64,000 nucleotides of DNA from Sutterella faecalis (GTDB taxonomy: Bacteria > Pseudomonadota > Gammaproteobacteria > Burkholderiales > Burkholderiaceae_F). Under the pieces are notes generated by a model that searched no databases, was not told where the DNA came from, and worked only from the letters and a program-made list of their open reading frames with translations. The position numbers and the translations under genes were made by a program. Positions 7,052 through 14,317 of the stretch are shown in pieces. The stretch lies in contig NZ_CP040882.1 of assembly GCF_006337085.1 (NCBI RefSeq), positions 248,001-312,000 of the forward strand. The letters are read 5' to 3'. Position 1 is the stretch's first letter. Every line of letters starts with the position of its first letter.

Positions 7052-8947
7052 TTATTTACCGAGTGCAGCATTAGCACCGGCCACGTAGCCGTAGGAGAGG
7101 GCATCGCTGATGGCGTTGCCGCCCGCGCGATTCGTGCCGTGGATGCCGCCCGTGACTTCACCTGCTGCATAGAGACCCGGAATTGCCTTTCCATCCTTGC
7201 CGATAACGTGAGTATCCGTATCGATTTGAACGCCGCCCATCGTGTGGTGCACGCTTGGCGTTCTCAGTTCGGCGTAATAGGGGCCTTCATACATCGGGAT
7301 GTTTGGAGCGCATGACGGACGACCAAATTCAGGATCGACGCTCTGCTTTCTGCAGAAATCGTTGAATTTCTCAAATGTTTGGCGAAGTGCTGCAGCATCA
7401 ATATTGGTCTTCTTTGCGAGATCTTCGATAGTGTCGCCGCGAACGACTTTGCCCGCTTTAATGAGGGTATCGATCGACTGACCCATCGTCGTCATGCCGT
7501 CGGGCTTCACGCGGGAGTTCTTCACCGTGCACATGCGGTAGAAGACGCCGCCCTTCTGGGCGAGTGCAGCGCGCGAGAGCACATCGCGGCGCTCCATTTC
7601 GTTGACAAAGCGCTTGCCGTCGGTGTTCACATAGATTGCCGTACCCTGACAGACGCCCGAAACCGTTCCGTTCTGGGGATCCGTTACAGGGAGAAGCTGG
7701 ATGTAACCCATGTCGATCAGCTTGGCACCGGCTTTTGCTGCCATCACAATGCCGTCTCCCGTGATCGCCGGCGAGTTCGTCGTGCCGATCTTTTTATCGA
7801 GTTTGCCGTCCCACTGCGTGTCGTACTTCATGCGCATTTCAACGTTAGCGCCGAAGCCGCCTGCGGCAAGGATCACACCCTTTGCCGCCGAGACTTTGAC
7901 GGGTTTGCCGTCGGGGCCCGCAGCTTCGACGCCGACGACCCGGCCATTCTTCGTGATGAGGTTTTCAGCCTTCGTCTGATAGTAGATGGTGACAGGAAGG
8001 TTTTCTTTCCGGATTGTTTCGCGGTAGGTATCGATATACCCTTGTCCGCTCGTGAAGTACTTTGCGTCGTGCGAACGAGGCCAGATCGCGCCGACATATT
8101 GACTCGTGAAGTCGTTCCAATCAAAGCCCATGGAAGCAAGAAGCTTCACGGTATCCGGGGCAAGTCTCGCAAGCTTGTCGACGAGTTCAAGGTTTGCGGC
8201 ATAGTCGCCTGCCTTCCAGGTCTGGAGCGCATGAAGTTCTTCGCAGTCAAAGAGCACGTCCGGCGTCTTGGCAACGTGTGCCTCCCATTTGGTGCGGCAG
8301 GCAGCAATCAAAGCACGGTGGAGCTCATTCCGTGGTTCTTCTGCGAGGAGTCCTTCAACCATGGCGCGTTGTCCTCCGGACATTTTCTGCTTCCCTTCCA
8401 GAGCCGGATCCGCAGCGTTGAGCGCACCGCCCGCAAGAACGGTGTTGCCGCCGAGGAAGCTCATCTTTTCAAGGAGGATGACTTTAGCGCCTGCGCGGGC
8501 TGCGGAAACGGCAGCAGAAACTCCGGCACCACCGCCTCCGACAATCACCACATCAGCTTCACTCTCAGCGGGGACCGTAAAGAGATAGCGGTGCGACGAC
8601 CCCTGCAGGAACTTGCTTGCGTCAATGCCGGCCTTGGTGAGCGCATCCTTGACTGCCCCAACGATTGCGAAGGATGAAAAGGTGGCTCCTGAGATCCGGT
8701 CGATCTTGAGTGATTGATTCTCCACGATCATTTCAGGGATCACTTTTTTCGGAAGTTCGGAAACAGCTGGTGTCTCGAGGCTCTTCACGATCTTCACGTC
8801 GGTTATTTTGTCTCCCTTCACCGTTACATCGACAACGACGAGGTCGTTGTGGCCCATGGCCTCGCCGCGGAAAACGCCGTCAGCGGCCTGCGATGAAAAG
8901 GCTGCAATCGTGATGAGCGCAGCGGCTGCAATCTTGAAGCATTTCAT
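7052..8947 (-). CDS. Exported FAD/FMN-dependent fumarate/enoate reductase (flavocytochrome c family)
   Basis: This 631-residue protein has a Sec signal peptide (KCFKIAAAALITIAAFSSQAA). It continues with an FMN-binding domain carrying SGATFSS, the motif where ApbE attaches FMN covalently to threonine. The FAD domain begins VVIVGGGGAGVSAAVSAARAG and ends with HHTMGGVQID, AGEVTGGIHGTNRAGGNAIS and YGYVAGANAA, which carry the active-site His and Arg residues of fumarate reductase FccA and its urocanate or cinnamate-type relatives. It lacks the cytochrome domain, so electrons must come from a separate membrane partner. A likely role is anaerobic respiration with an unsaturated organic acid; the acceptor is unknown. 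Start ATG 8947 is preceded by AAAGGAGAAACC. A MocR-like regulator is divergent upstream. Confidence 0.88.
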   Translation of the reverse strand: MKCFKIAAAALITIAAFSSQAADGVFRGEAMGHNDLVVVDVTVKGDKITDVKIVKSLETPAVSELPKKVIPEMIVENQSLKIDRISGATFSSFAIVGAVKDALTKAGIDASKFLQGSSHRYLFTVPAESEADVVIVGGGGAGVSAAVSAARAGAKVILLEKMSFLGGNTVLAGGALNAADPALEGKQKMSGGQRAMVEGLLAEEPRNELHRALIAACRTKWEAHVAKTPDVLFDCEELHALQTWKAGDYAANLELVDKLARLAPDTVKLLASMGFDWNDFTSQYVGAIWPRSHDAKYFTSGQGYIDTYRETIRKENLPVTIYYQTKAENLITKNGRVVGVEAAGPDGKPVKVSAAKGVILAAGGFGANVEMRMKYDTQWDGKLDKKIGTTNSPAITGDGIVMAAKAGAKLIDMGYIQLLPVTDPQNGTVSGVCQGTAIYVNTDGKRFVNEMERRDVLSRAALAQKGGVFYRMCTVKNSRVKPDGMTTMGQSIDTLIKAGKVVRGDTIEDLAKKTNIDAAALRQTFEKFNDFCRKQSVDPEFGRPSCAPNIPMYEGPYYAELRTPSVHHTMGGVQIDTDTHVIGKDGKAIPGLYAAGEVTGGIHGTNRAGGNAISDALSYGYVAGANAALGK

Positions 8948-9126
8948 GGTGGTTTCTCCTTTTGCTTTGGGATATTTCGTCACTCACTCTTTCAAGTGCG
9001 TTCAGAGATGGTCAGTTCTTTGAAGCACTTTGCAGGATGATCCTTGTCTTTATCCTAACTGCGGCTACATACTTTGAATCAGCCCAGATTTTTAATAAAA
9101 GAGAGCCCAGAAGCAGGGTCCCGATC

Positions 9127-10560
9127 ATGTCTACTGCCAATAAACCTGACGCGCATCGTTATCAAGCGGTGGCTCAGGCGCTCATCCGCAATATTGAATC
9201 CGGCGTATACGCTGACGGCCGCCTGCCGGGGCGTCGTCGGCTTGAAAGTGATTTCAAGGCATCTCGAAGCACGATTGACTCTGCGCTCGAGATTCTCGAG
9301 CGCGAACATTGGATTACGCGCAGTTGCAGAACGCGCCCGGTCATTACAGTGAAGGATCTCGCTTTTGAGGAAAAACTGAGACATTTCCTTGCCCGCAGCG
9401 GCTTCAAGCCGCCCCGCATGAATGAGGCCTTTCGTCGGGAAGATGTTGCAAAACTCAATATGAGTTCAGAACCGGGTTCAGACTTCATCAGTCTCTCAAA
9501 GCTTTGTGATGAGCATTGGGACGATCATCTCTCTTACGACCTGGAGGTGGCAGGCGTGACGGCGGCGCTTAGGTCCTATCGTTCGAGTAGAAGCGAAATG
9601 TTCGCTACGGGCGGCATGCCGGCTCTGAAAGCTGCGCTTTGCGAACACCTCCCGTCCATCGGGATTCATGCAAAACCCTCTGAAGTACTCATCATTTCCC
9701 GGCGTCTTCAGGCTTATCGCCTGATCAGCGAAGTTCTCATCGGCCCTTCCGCGGAATTCTGGTACCCGTCCGTCTCGCTCATCCGCTACTACGGCATTGC
9801 CGAGCGGCATACGTCATGGCGGCGAGAAATGCCGGTTGATAGTGACGGCCGCATTGATTTTTCTGGGTTTGAGCTTTCGAAGCGCCCTAAAGTCCTCGCA
9901 CTGGAGCCGGATGCGGCAAAACCTCTAGGCGGGACCCTCAATGAAGCCGAGCGCCTGATGCTCGTTGAAGCCGCACGTCGTACCGGAGCCTTTTTGATAG
10001 AGGACTGCTACACGAGGCTCGTGGAGCCGACGGCGACGAAGCCGCCTCTCTCGGCACTTGATCCGGGAAAAGAATGCGTGATCTATATGGGAGCAGTGCC
10101 CGCGTGGCTCACGCCCATAGGCTGCTTCAACTTCATTGTGGCGAACGAACGGCTAATTCGACAGCTGATGGCTTCAGGAAGACGGGATTACTTGTCTCCC
10201 GGACTCTTCTCTCAGCTTGTCGCTGAGAAGCTCTTTTCGGAAAATCTCCTTCCTGAAATGGTCAGTCGCTTTGAGGTTTTTCACCGCAAGCGGATCGCCC
10301 AGGTTAACGCGATCCTTGCGCGCGAGCTTGGGGATCGCTTTTCCTGGCGCGTGCCTGCAGGCTTTGGATGCGTTTGGCTCGATCTCAAGGGAGTGAATCT
10401 GAGTCGGCTTTATCGGCATCGGTGCGGCGTTGATTTTGAGCCCGGGTGGTTTTACGGCGAAAAGGAAAAGCGGCACGTACTTTTGCGCTATACCATTCCG
10501 ATTGCGACCTTTGAGGAAGGCGTGAGCATACTTAGAAGGAATATCGAAGCCTGCGGCTGA
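9127..10560 (+). CDS. MocR-type regulator (GntR winged helix plus degenerate aminotransferase domain)
   Basis: The N-terminal 75 residues are a GntR winged helix (YQAVAQALIRNIESGVY, LPGRRRLESDFKASRSTIDSAL). The rest aligns with the fold-type I aminotransferase domain of MocR/GabR regulators: an EPDAAKPLGGTLN segment, FLIEDCYTRLVEP, then VIYMGAVPAWLTPIG. In GabR the last segment is YMGTFSKSIAP with the PLP-binding lysine; here the lysine position is alanine, so PLP cannot bind as an internal aldimine. It may sense another ligand or act without one. The start at 9127 is chosen because the winged helix begins just after it; an upstream in-frame ATG at 8962 would overlap the divergent promoter region. 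It probably controls the neighbouring reductase (180-bp shared intergenic region). Confidence 0.8.
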   Translation: MSTANKPDAHRYQAVAQALIRNIESGVYADGRLPGRRRLESDFKASRSTIDSALEILEREHWITRSCRTRPVITVKDLAFEEKLRHFLARSGFKPPRMNEAFRREDVAKLNMSSEPGSDFISLSKLCDEHWDDHLSYDLEVAGVTAALRSYRSSRSEMFATGGMPALKAALCEHLPSIGIHAKPSEVLIISRRLQAYRLISEVLIGPSAEFWYPSVSLIRYYGIAERHTSWRREMPVDSDGRIDFSGFELSKRPKVLALEPDAAKPLGGTLNEAERLMLVEAARRTGAFLIEDCYTRLVEPTATKPPLSALDPGKECVIYMGAVPAWLTPIGCFNFIVANERLIRQLMASGRRDYLSPGLFSQLVAEKLFSENLLPEMVSRFEVFHRKRIAQVNAILARELGDRFSWRVPAGFGCVWLDLKGVNLSRLYRHRCGVDFEPGWFYGEKEKRHVLLRYTIPIATFEEGVSILRRNIEACG

Positions 10561-10587
10561 CTGTATTTCAAAGAGGACTTAACTCTT

Positions 10588-11070
10588 TCACTGCAGCTCC
10601 CGCGTAAGCCCGACCGCCACGCCCTCGATGTCGAACTGCTCGCCCTTGCGCGGGCGGATTGCCGCATGGCGGTAGAGCGGGTTTTCGGCATGAAGCTCCG
10701 GGTTCCCCTTGGCGTCGAACCTCAGCCGCCGGATCAGAAGTTCGCCCTGATAGGACGCAAGCACGATGCTGCCGCTTCGCTTTTCAGCAGACCGGTCGAT
10801 CACGAGAATGTCGCCCGAAAGAATGCCCGCATCCGCCATGGCGTCGCCCTCGACCTCAATGAGAAAGGACGAGAGCGGCCGGCGCACAAGGATCTGGTCG
10901 AGCGTCACGCGCTCGTCCCTGCAGTCCGCCGCGGGCGATGGGAAGCCGCATCCCGCGGAAAGCGAGAGGCGCTTGAGCAGATAGCGCGGGGAATGACGGC
11001 AGACCAGGCCTATCCGACGGCGGACGGAAGGCTGCGGCCGCATTTCCTGAGGCGTTGGGGAAGAAGTCAT
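10588..11070 (-). CDS. UmuD-like S24 protein with inactivated catalytic dyad
   Basis: This 160-residue protein matches UmuD through its whole body: the cleavage region AGCGFPSPAAD, the loop VEGDAMADAGILSGDILVID, the strand SGSIVLASYQGELLIRRLRF and a C-terminal IEGVAVG. In active UmuD the loop reads GDSM and the strand carries the general-base lysine (VKKL/VKRL). Here the serine is alanine and the lysine is arginine, so self-cleavage should be impossible. The Cys-Gly cleavage site is still present, so it could be cut in trans by an active partner. It lies 56 bases downstream of the intact umuD and is probably co-transcribed. It lacks that protein's long N-terminal extension. Confidence 0.85.
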   Translation of the reverse strand: MTSSPTPQEMRPQPSVRRRIGLVCRHSPRYLLKRLSLSAGCGFPSPAADCRDERVTLDQILVRRPLSSFLIEVEGDAMADAGILSGDILVIDRSAEKRSGSIVLASYQGELLIRRLRFDAKGNPELHAENPLYRHAAIRPRKGEQFDIEGVAVGLTRELQ

Positions 11071-11126
11071 GACGGATTCCGGTTTGGCGGGTTTCGGGGA
11101 TTTTTTTAAGTGGCGGGAACCTCAGA

Positions 11127-11777
11127 TCACCGGAAGGAGCGGATCACATGCCGCACGATGCCCTCAATGACGAACTGTTCGGTAGGCCTGGGCTTGAGGA
11201 CGGGGTAGTTCACCGCGTCGTTTTCGCTTCGAAGTTCGGGCCTCCCGTCGATTACCTTGAGGCGCTTCACGAGGAAGTTCCCGTCGTAGCAGACGAGCAC
11301 GATCTGGCCGCTTCGGGCTTCTGAAGACACTTCGACAATGAGGAGGTCTCCCTCGTAGATGCCGGCATCCACCATGGAGTCGCCGGAGGCTTCAACCAGA
11401 ATGGTTTTCCCGGGTTTGGGAACGAGAAGGTCGTAGAGGTCCGTTTCCTCGGTTTCCGACTCTGCCGCCGGCGCAGGGAACCCGCAGGCCGCGCGCAGGT
11501 CGAGCCTGGGAAGTGCGGCTTCGGAGGATTTCTCACTGGGGATCTGAATGGTTTCAGGCTTGATCCCAGGGGAGAGCACTCCGCCGCTTCTCCGAAGGGC
11601 ATCGAGGAGCGCCTCTCTCGCCCAGCGCGAGCCGCCGCGCTCCTTGACGGCCTGCATGAGGGCTTCGTTCACGCGCATCGTGAGAAAACGCCCCTGAACC
11701 TCGTCGTCCGCTTTCCGGGGACGTCCGGGCTGGCGCTTGAGCGGGGTCTCTTCGGGCGTAAGCTTTTTTTCGGTCAT
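11127..11777 (-). CDS. umuD: UmuD-like self-cleaving protein with N-terminal DNA-binding-like extension
   Basis: This 216-residue protein is about 75 residues longer than Escherichia coli UmuD. The C-terminal peptidase domain is intact: cleavage site ACGFPAPAAE, catalytic serine in ASGDSMVDAGIYEGD, catalytic lysine in GNFLVKRLKV. The extension has an AT-hook-like RQPGRPRK followed by FLTMRVNEALMQAVKERGG and SRWAREALLDALRR, which fits a ribbon-helix-helix pattern (strand then two helices). UmuD homologues with N-terminal extensions in Acinetobacter act as DNA-damage-responsive repressors, so a combined mutagenesis-accessory and repressor role is a reasonable inference. The gene is divergent from umuC across a palindrome at 11794-11812 and has a consensus TATAAT at 11822-11817. 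Confidence 0.88.
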   Translation of the reverse strand: MTEKKLTPEETPLKRQPGRPRKADDEVQGRFLTMRVNEALMQAVKERGGSRWAREALLDALRRSGGVLSPGIKPETIQIPSEKSSEAALPRLDLRAACGFPAPAAESETEETDLYDLLVPKPGKTILVEASGDSMVDAGIYEGDLLIVEVSSEARSGQIVLVCYDGNFLVKRLKVIDGRPELRSENDAVNYPVLKPRPTEQFVIEGIVRHVIRSFR

Positions 11778-11793
11778 GACAAAGGTCCTTTGA

Positions 11794-11812
11794 GTTAAAC
11801 TCTGTGTTTAAC
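11794..11812. promoter_or_regulatory. Palindromic operator in the divergent umuD/umuC promoter region
   Basis: GTTAAAC-TCTGT-GTTTAAC is a perfect 7-bp inverted repeat with a 5-base spacer. It lies between the umuD start (11777) and the -10 element TATAAT (minus strand, 11822-11817), covering the likely transcription start of umuD and the upstream promoter of umuC. It does not match the classical LexA box CTGT-N8-ACAG. Confidence 0.6.
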
Positions 11813-11845
11813 GGTTATTATAGATTGTGTTTCGGGGTTTCTGGC

Positions 11846-13276
11846 ATGGAATTCATCTCTCTTAAATCACCCGAACGAGTGGAAAGGCTGAGGGCGCTTG
11901 GGCAATTGCGGGACACGGCCGATGCCGGGAGTGAGAGGATTCCGACGGAGACTTCCGCATCGCGCTCGTCGAAACGCCTGGGGCTCGATCCCCGGCAGGT
12001 GATCTGCCTGATTGACGCCAACAAGTTCTACTGCGCCTGCGAACGCGTGATTGATCCGTCGCTGAGAGGAAAACCCCTTGTTGTGCTCACGAACAACGAC
12101 GGGTGCGTGGCGGCGCTGACGCCCGAAGCGAAGGCGCTCGGCATCCGCCGCGGGATGCCGGCATTTAAGTTCAGAAGCCTCGTGGAAGAGGGAAAAGTCG
12201 AATGGCGAAGCTCCAACTACGAGCTTTACGGATCCGTCTCCAAAAACATTGCGGCGATTCTTGCCGATATGGCGGTGCGGATCGAGCGCTATTCGATTGA
12301 TGAAAACTTCGCTGACATTACCGGCATTCCGGGCGACCCCGCGGAACTCGGGCGCGCCATGAAGGCGCGGATCTACGAGTGGCAGAGAATTCCAGCATGC
12401 GTCGGGATTGCAAATACGAAAACGCTCGCCAAGCTCGCCAACCACCTCGCCAAGGAGTGGCCTGTTTTCGGGGGCGTCATCAACTGGCTCGATCTTGCGC
12501 CCCATCGCCGCGAAAAGGCGATGTCGATTACGCCCTTGACGGAAGTATGGGGAATCGGAAGGCGGATGGGAGAGGCACTGCAGAATCTCGGCATTCACAC
12601 AGTGCTCGACTTCTGGAAGATGGATCCGTCATTCATCCGTGCGCGCTGGGGCGTGGTGCTCGAGCGCACGTGGCGGGAGCTCCACGGCATTCCCTGCATT
12701 CCCTTTGACGAGGAGGCGGCTCCCCGAGAGCAGATCATCCGGAGCCGATCCTTCGGGCATCCGGTGACGGACCTCGAGTCGCTCGCTGCCGCGGTGTCGC
12801 AGCACATGGCCGATGCGGCCATGACGCTCCGGCAGCAAAAGAGCGCGGCCGGCGAGGTCGGCGTCTTCTTCCATACGAATTTCTTCCGGGGCGACCTTCC
12901 GCAGCAGAACGTGTCGCGGGTCGTGAAGCTCCCCCTTCCGACATCCGACACGCTGATTCTCACGAAAATCGCCGTGGGGATCGTTGAGCGCTTTCGCCGC
13001 GAAGGCTTTGCCTATCAGAAGGCGGGCGTCATTCTTTCCGACATCCGTCCTGAGCAGTCGTCGGATATTCCGGAAACGCTTTTTTGCGAAGCGTCAGACC
13101 GGGAAAAGGAAAGGCGGCGCGCCTTGATGGAAACGCTCGACGGGCTCGCGAGGATCTACGGCCGCGGGATCGTGACCACCGCCAGCACGCAGCTCGCGAC
13201 CGGCTGGGAAGCGAGGCACGAGAAGCTCTCGCGCTGCTACCTCACGCGGCGGGAGGAAATCCTGAGGGCGCATTGA
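11846..13276 (+). CDS. umuC: Y-family DNA polymerase V catalytic subunit UmuC
   Basis: This 476-residue translesion polymerase begins its conserved part at CLIDANKFYCACERVIDP (catalytic Asp in the first motif). It continues with YSIDENFADI (the second acidic motif, Asp-Glu), GIANTKTLAKLANHLAKEWP, and the helix-hairpin-helix region PLTEVWGIGRRMGEAL. The C-terminal little-finger and UmuC-specific tail end in LSRCYLTRREEILRAH. With cleaved UmuD it would form Pol V, copying damaged DNA at the cost of mutations. The ATG at 11846 is used; a GTG at 11804 is in frame but lies inside the operator. About 40 residues before the catalytic motif are unusual and may be untranslated or a lineage-specific extension. 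Confidence 0.92.
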   Translation: MEFISLKSPERVERLRALGQLRDTADAGSERIPTETSASRSSKRLGLDPRQVICLIDANKFYCACERVIDPSLRGKPLVVLTNNDGCVAALTPEAKALGIRRGMPAFKFRSLVEEGKVEWRSSNYELYGSVSKNIAAILADMAVRIERYSIDENFADITGIPGDPAELGRAMKARIYEWQRIPACVGIANTKTLAKLANHLAKEWPVFGGVINWLDLAPHRREKAMSITPLTEVWGIGRRMGEALQNLGIHTVLDFWKMDPSFIRARWGVVLERTWRELHGIPCIPFDEEAAPREQIIRSRSFGHPVTDLESLAAAVSQHMADAAMTLRQQKSAAGEVGVFFHTNFFRGDLPQQNVSRVVKLPLPTSDTLILTKIAVGIVERFRREGFAYQKAGVILSDIRPEQSSDIPETLFCEASDREKERRRALMETLDGLARIYGRGIVTTASTQLATGWEARHEKLSRCYLTRREEILRAH

Positions 13277-13331
13277 GGCCGCAAGCGGTCCTCAGGCTCC
13301 TGAAAAAATACACCCATACTCCGAAAGACAA

Positions 13332-13360
13332 GAAGCAGCGCGATTGTCCCGTGCTGCTTC
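13332..13360. terminator. Hairpin between umuC and psiE, likely terminator
   Basis: The stem GAAGCAGC/GCTGCTTC (8 bp) lies between two converging genes. The minus-strand side is followed by TTGTCTTT, so it best serves psiE. Confidence 0.45.
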
Positions 13361-13409
13361 CCTGAGGCCGTTCTTCCGGCCAAACATTCATGCGTGATGG
13401 ACCGAAAGA

Positions 13410-13940
13410 TCAGGCGTCGCGGGAGCGAAGCGTCTTCTTGAGAATCCAGAGTGCAATCACGAGGAGAAGAATCGCGCCGGCGGTTGAAGCCATCGTGAGC
13501 GCGTTGATGTGCTCGACGTCGACCACGATGTAGCGGGCGACCGCAACAATCGCGAGCGCGATCGGCGTATGAATCGGAATTTCACGCGTGCCGAGGGATG
13601 CTCCCTTCACCATGGAGAGAATCTCCACATAGAGGAAGAGCATCAGGAGGTCGCCCAGGCTGATGCTTCTCGCGGCGATCATTTCCCATGCGGCCTGACC
13701 GATGCCGCCCACGGCGGCAATGGCGATGGCAATGAGCGCCGCGGCCTGCGCGTAGGTGAGCCAGAGGTTGATGACGAGGCTCGCGGACGTGAGCTTCGGC
13801 GACTCAACGGATGTTGCCGCGGCAGGGTCGGTCGGGAAGGCGCACTGGCGGCAGGGACCTTCGGGAAGCTGTGTGTCGGCATCCGCGTGACGATGCGGTT
13901 GATTGGCGGGCGGGGTGGAAGAAGAACCTGAAGCAGTCAT
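13410..13940 (-). CDS. psiE: PsiE-family phosphate-starvation-inducible membrane protein
   Basis: This 176-residue protein has a polar N-terminal tail (about 50 residues, with a CRQC pair) followed by four hydrophobic helices. The signature segment SLGDLLMLFLYVEILSMVKG, then IPIHTPIALAIVAVARYIVVD, is the PsiE core. The family is induced by phosphate starvation in enterics but its molecular function is not known. The N-terminal tail is longer than in E. coli PsiE (136 residues) and a later start is possible, though I see no better start signal. It is a single gene pointing toward umuC. Confidence 0.82.
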   Translation of the reverse strand: MTASGSSSTPPANQPHRHADADTQLPEGPCRQCAFPTDPAAATSVESPKLTSASLVINLWLTYAQAAALIAIAIAAVGGIGQAAWEMIAARSISLGDLLMLFLYVEILSMVKGASLGTREIPIHTPIALAIVAVARYIVVDVEHINALTMASTAGAILLLVIALWILKKTLRSRDA

Positions 13941-14317
13941 TGAAGGATCAGGAAGGGGAAAAAAGGGAGACTAATTATGGGGGAGAGCTGCGTGATCGGG
14001 TTAACCCGCGAGACGCAGAAGGACGTAAGAGAACGCTGAAAAGAGGTAGCAAATCTTTTCTGTCGGGGCGGTCAAGGATGAACAGACCTCCGGACATTCC
14101 GGGCAGGGTTCGGAAGGGAGACAGGAACGGATGGAGGGAAAGAAGAGCCAATGTGCTCTTTCCTATGGAAATTGAGAAGCGGCGTGACTTGTGGGAGAGG
14201 CGTGCGGCAGGGTCGCTCTGTGTACCGTGCTCGTTTACAGAGAAAAACTATCGGAGCGATTGTCTGATTATTGATTGATCGCGGCGCGAAGGCTCTGGGA
14301 AGCAGCGCTCAAGGAAC
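13941..14317. other. Intergenic region between the sensor kinase end and psiE start
   Basis: The 377 bases hold no gene I can support. The open frames here lack start signals and family resemblance. The part next to psiE (about 13941-14100) is purine-rich on the plus strand. The psiE promoter must lie here, but I see no convincing -35/-10 pair and no strong hairpin after the kinase stop. Confidence 0.5.

Noticed and set aside
11790..11822. A classical LexA/SOS box between umuD and umuC
   Set aside because: No CTGT-N8-ACAG arrangement is present; the visible palindrome has different half-sites.
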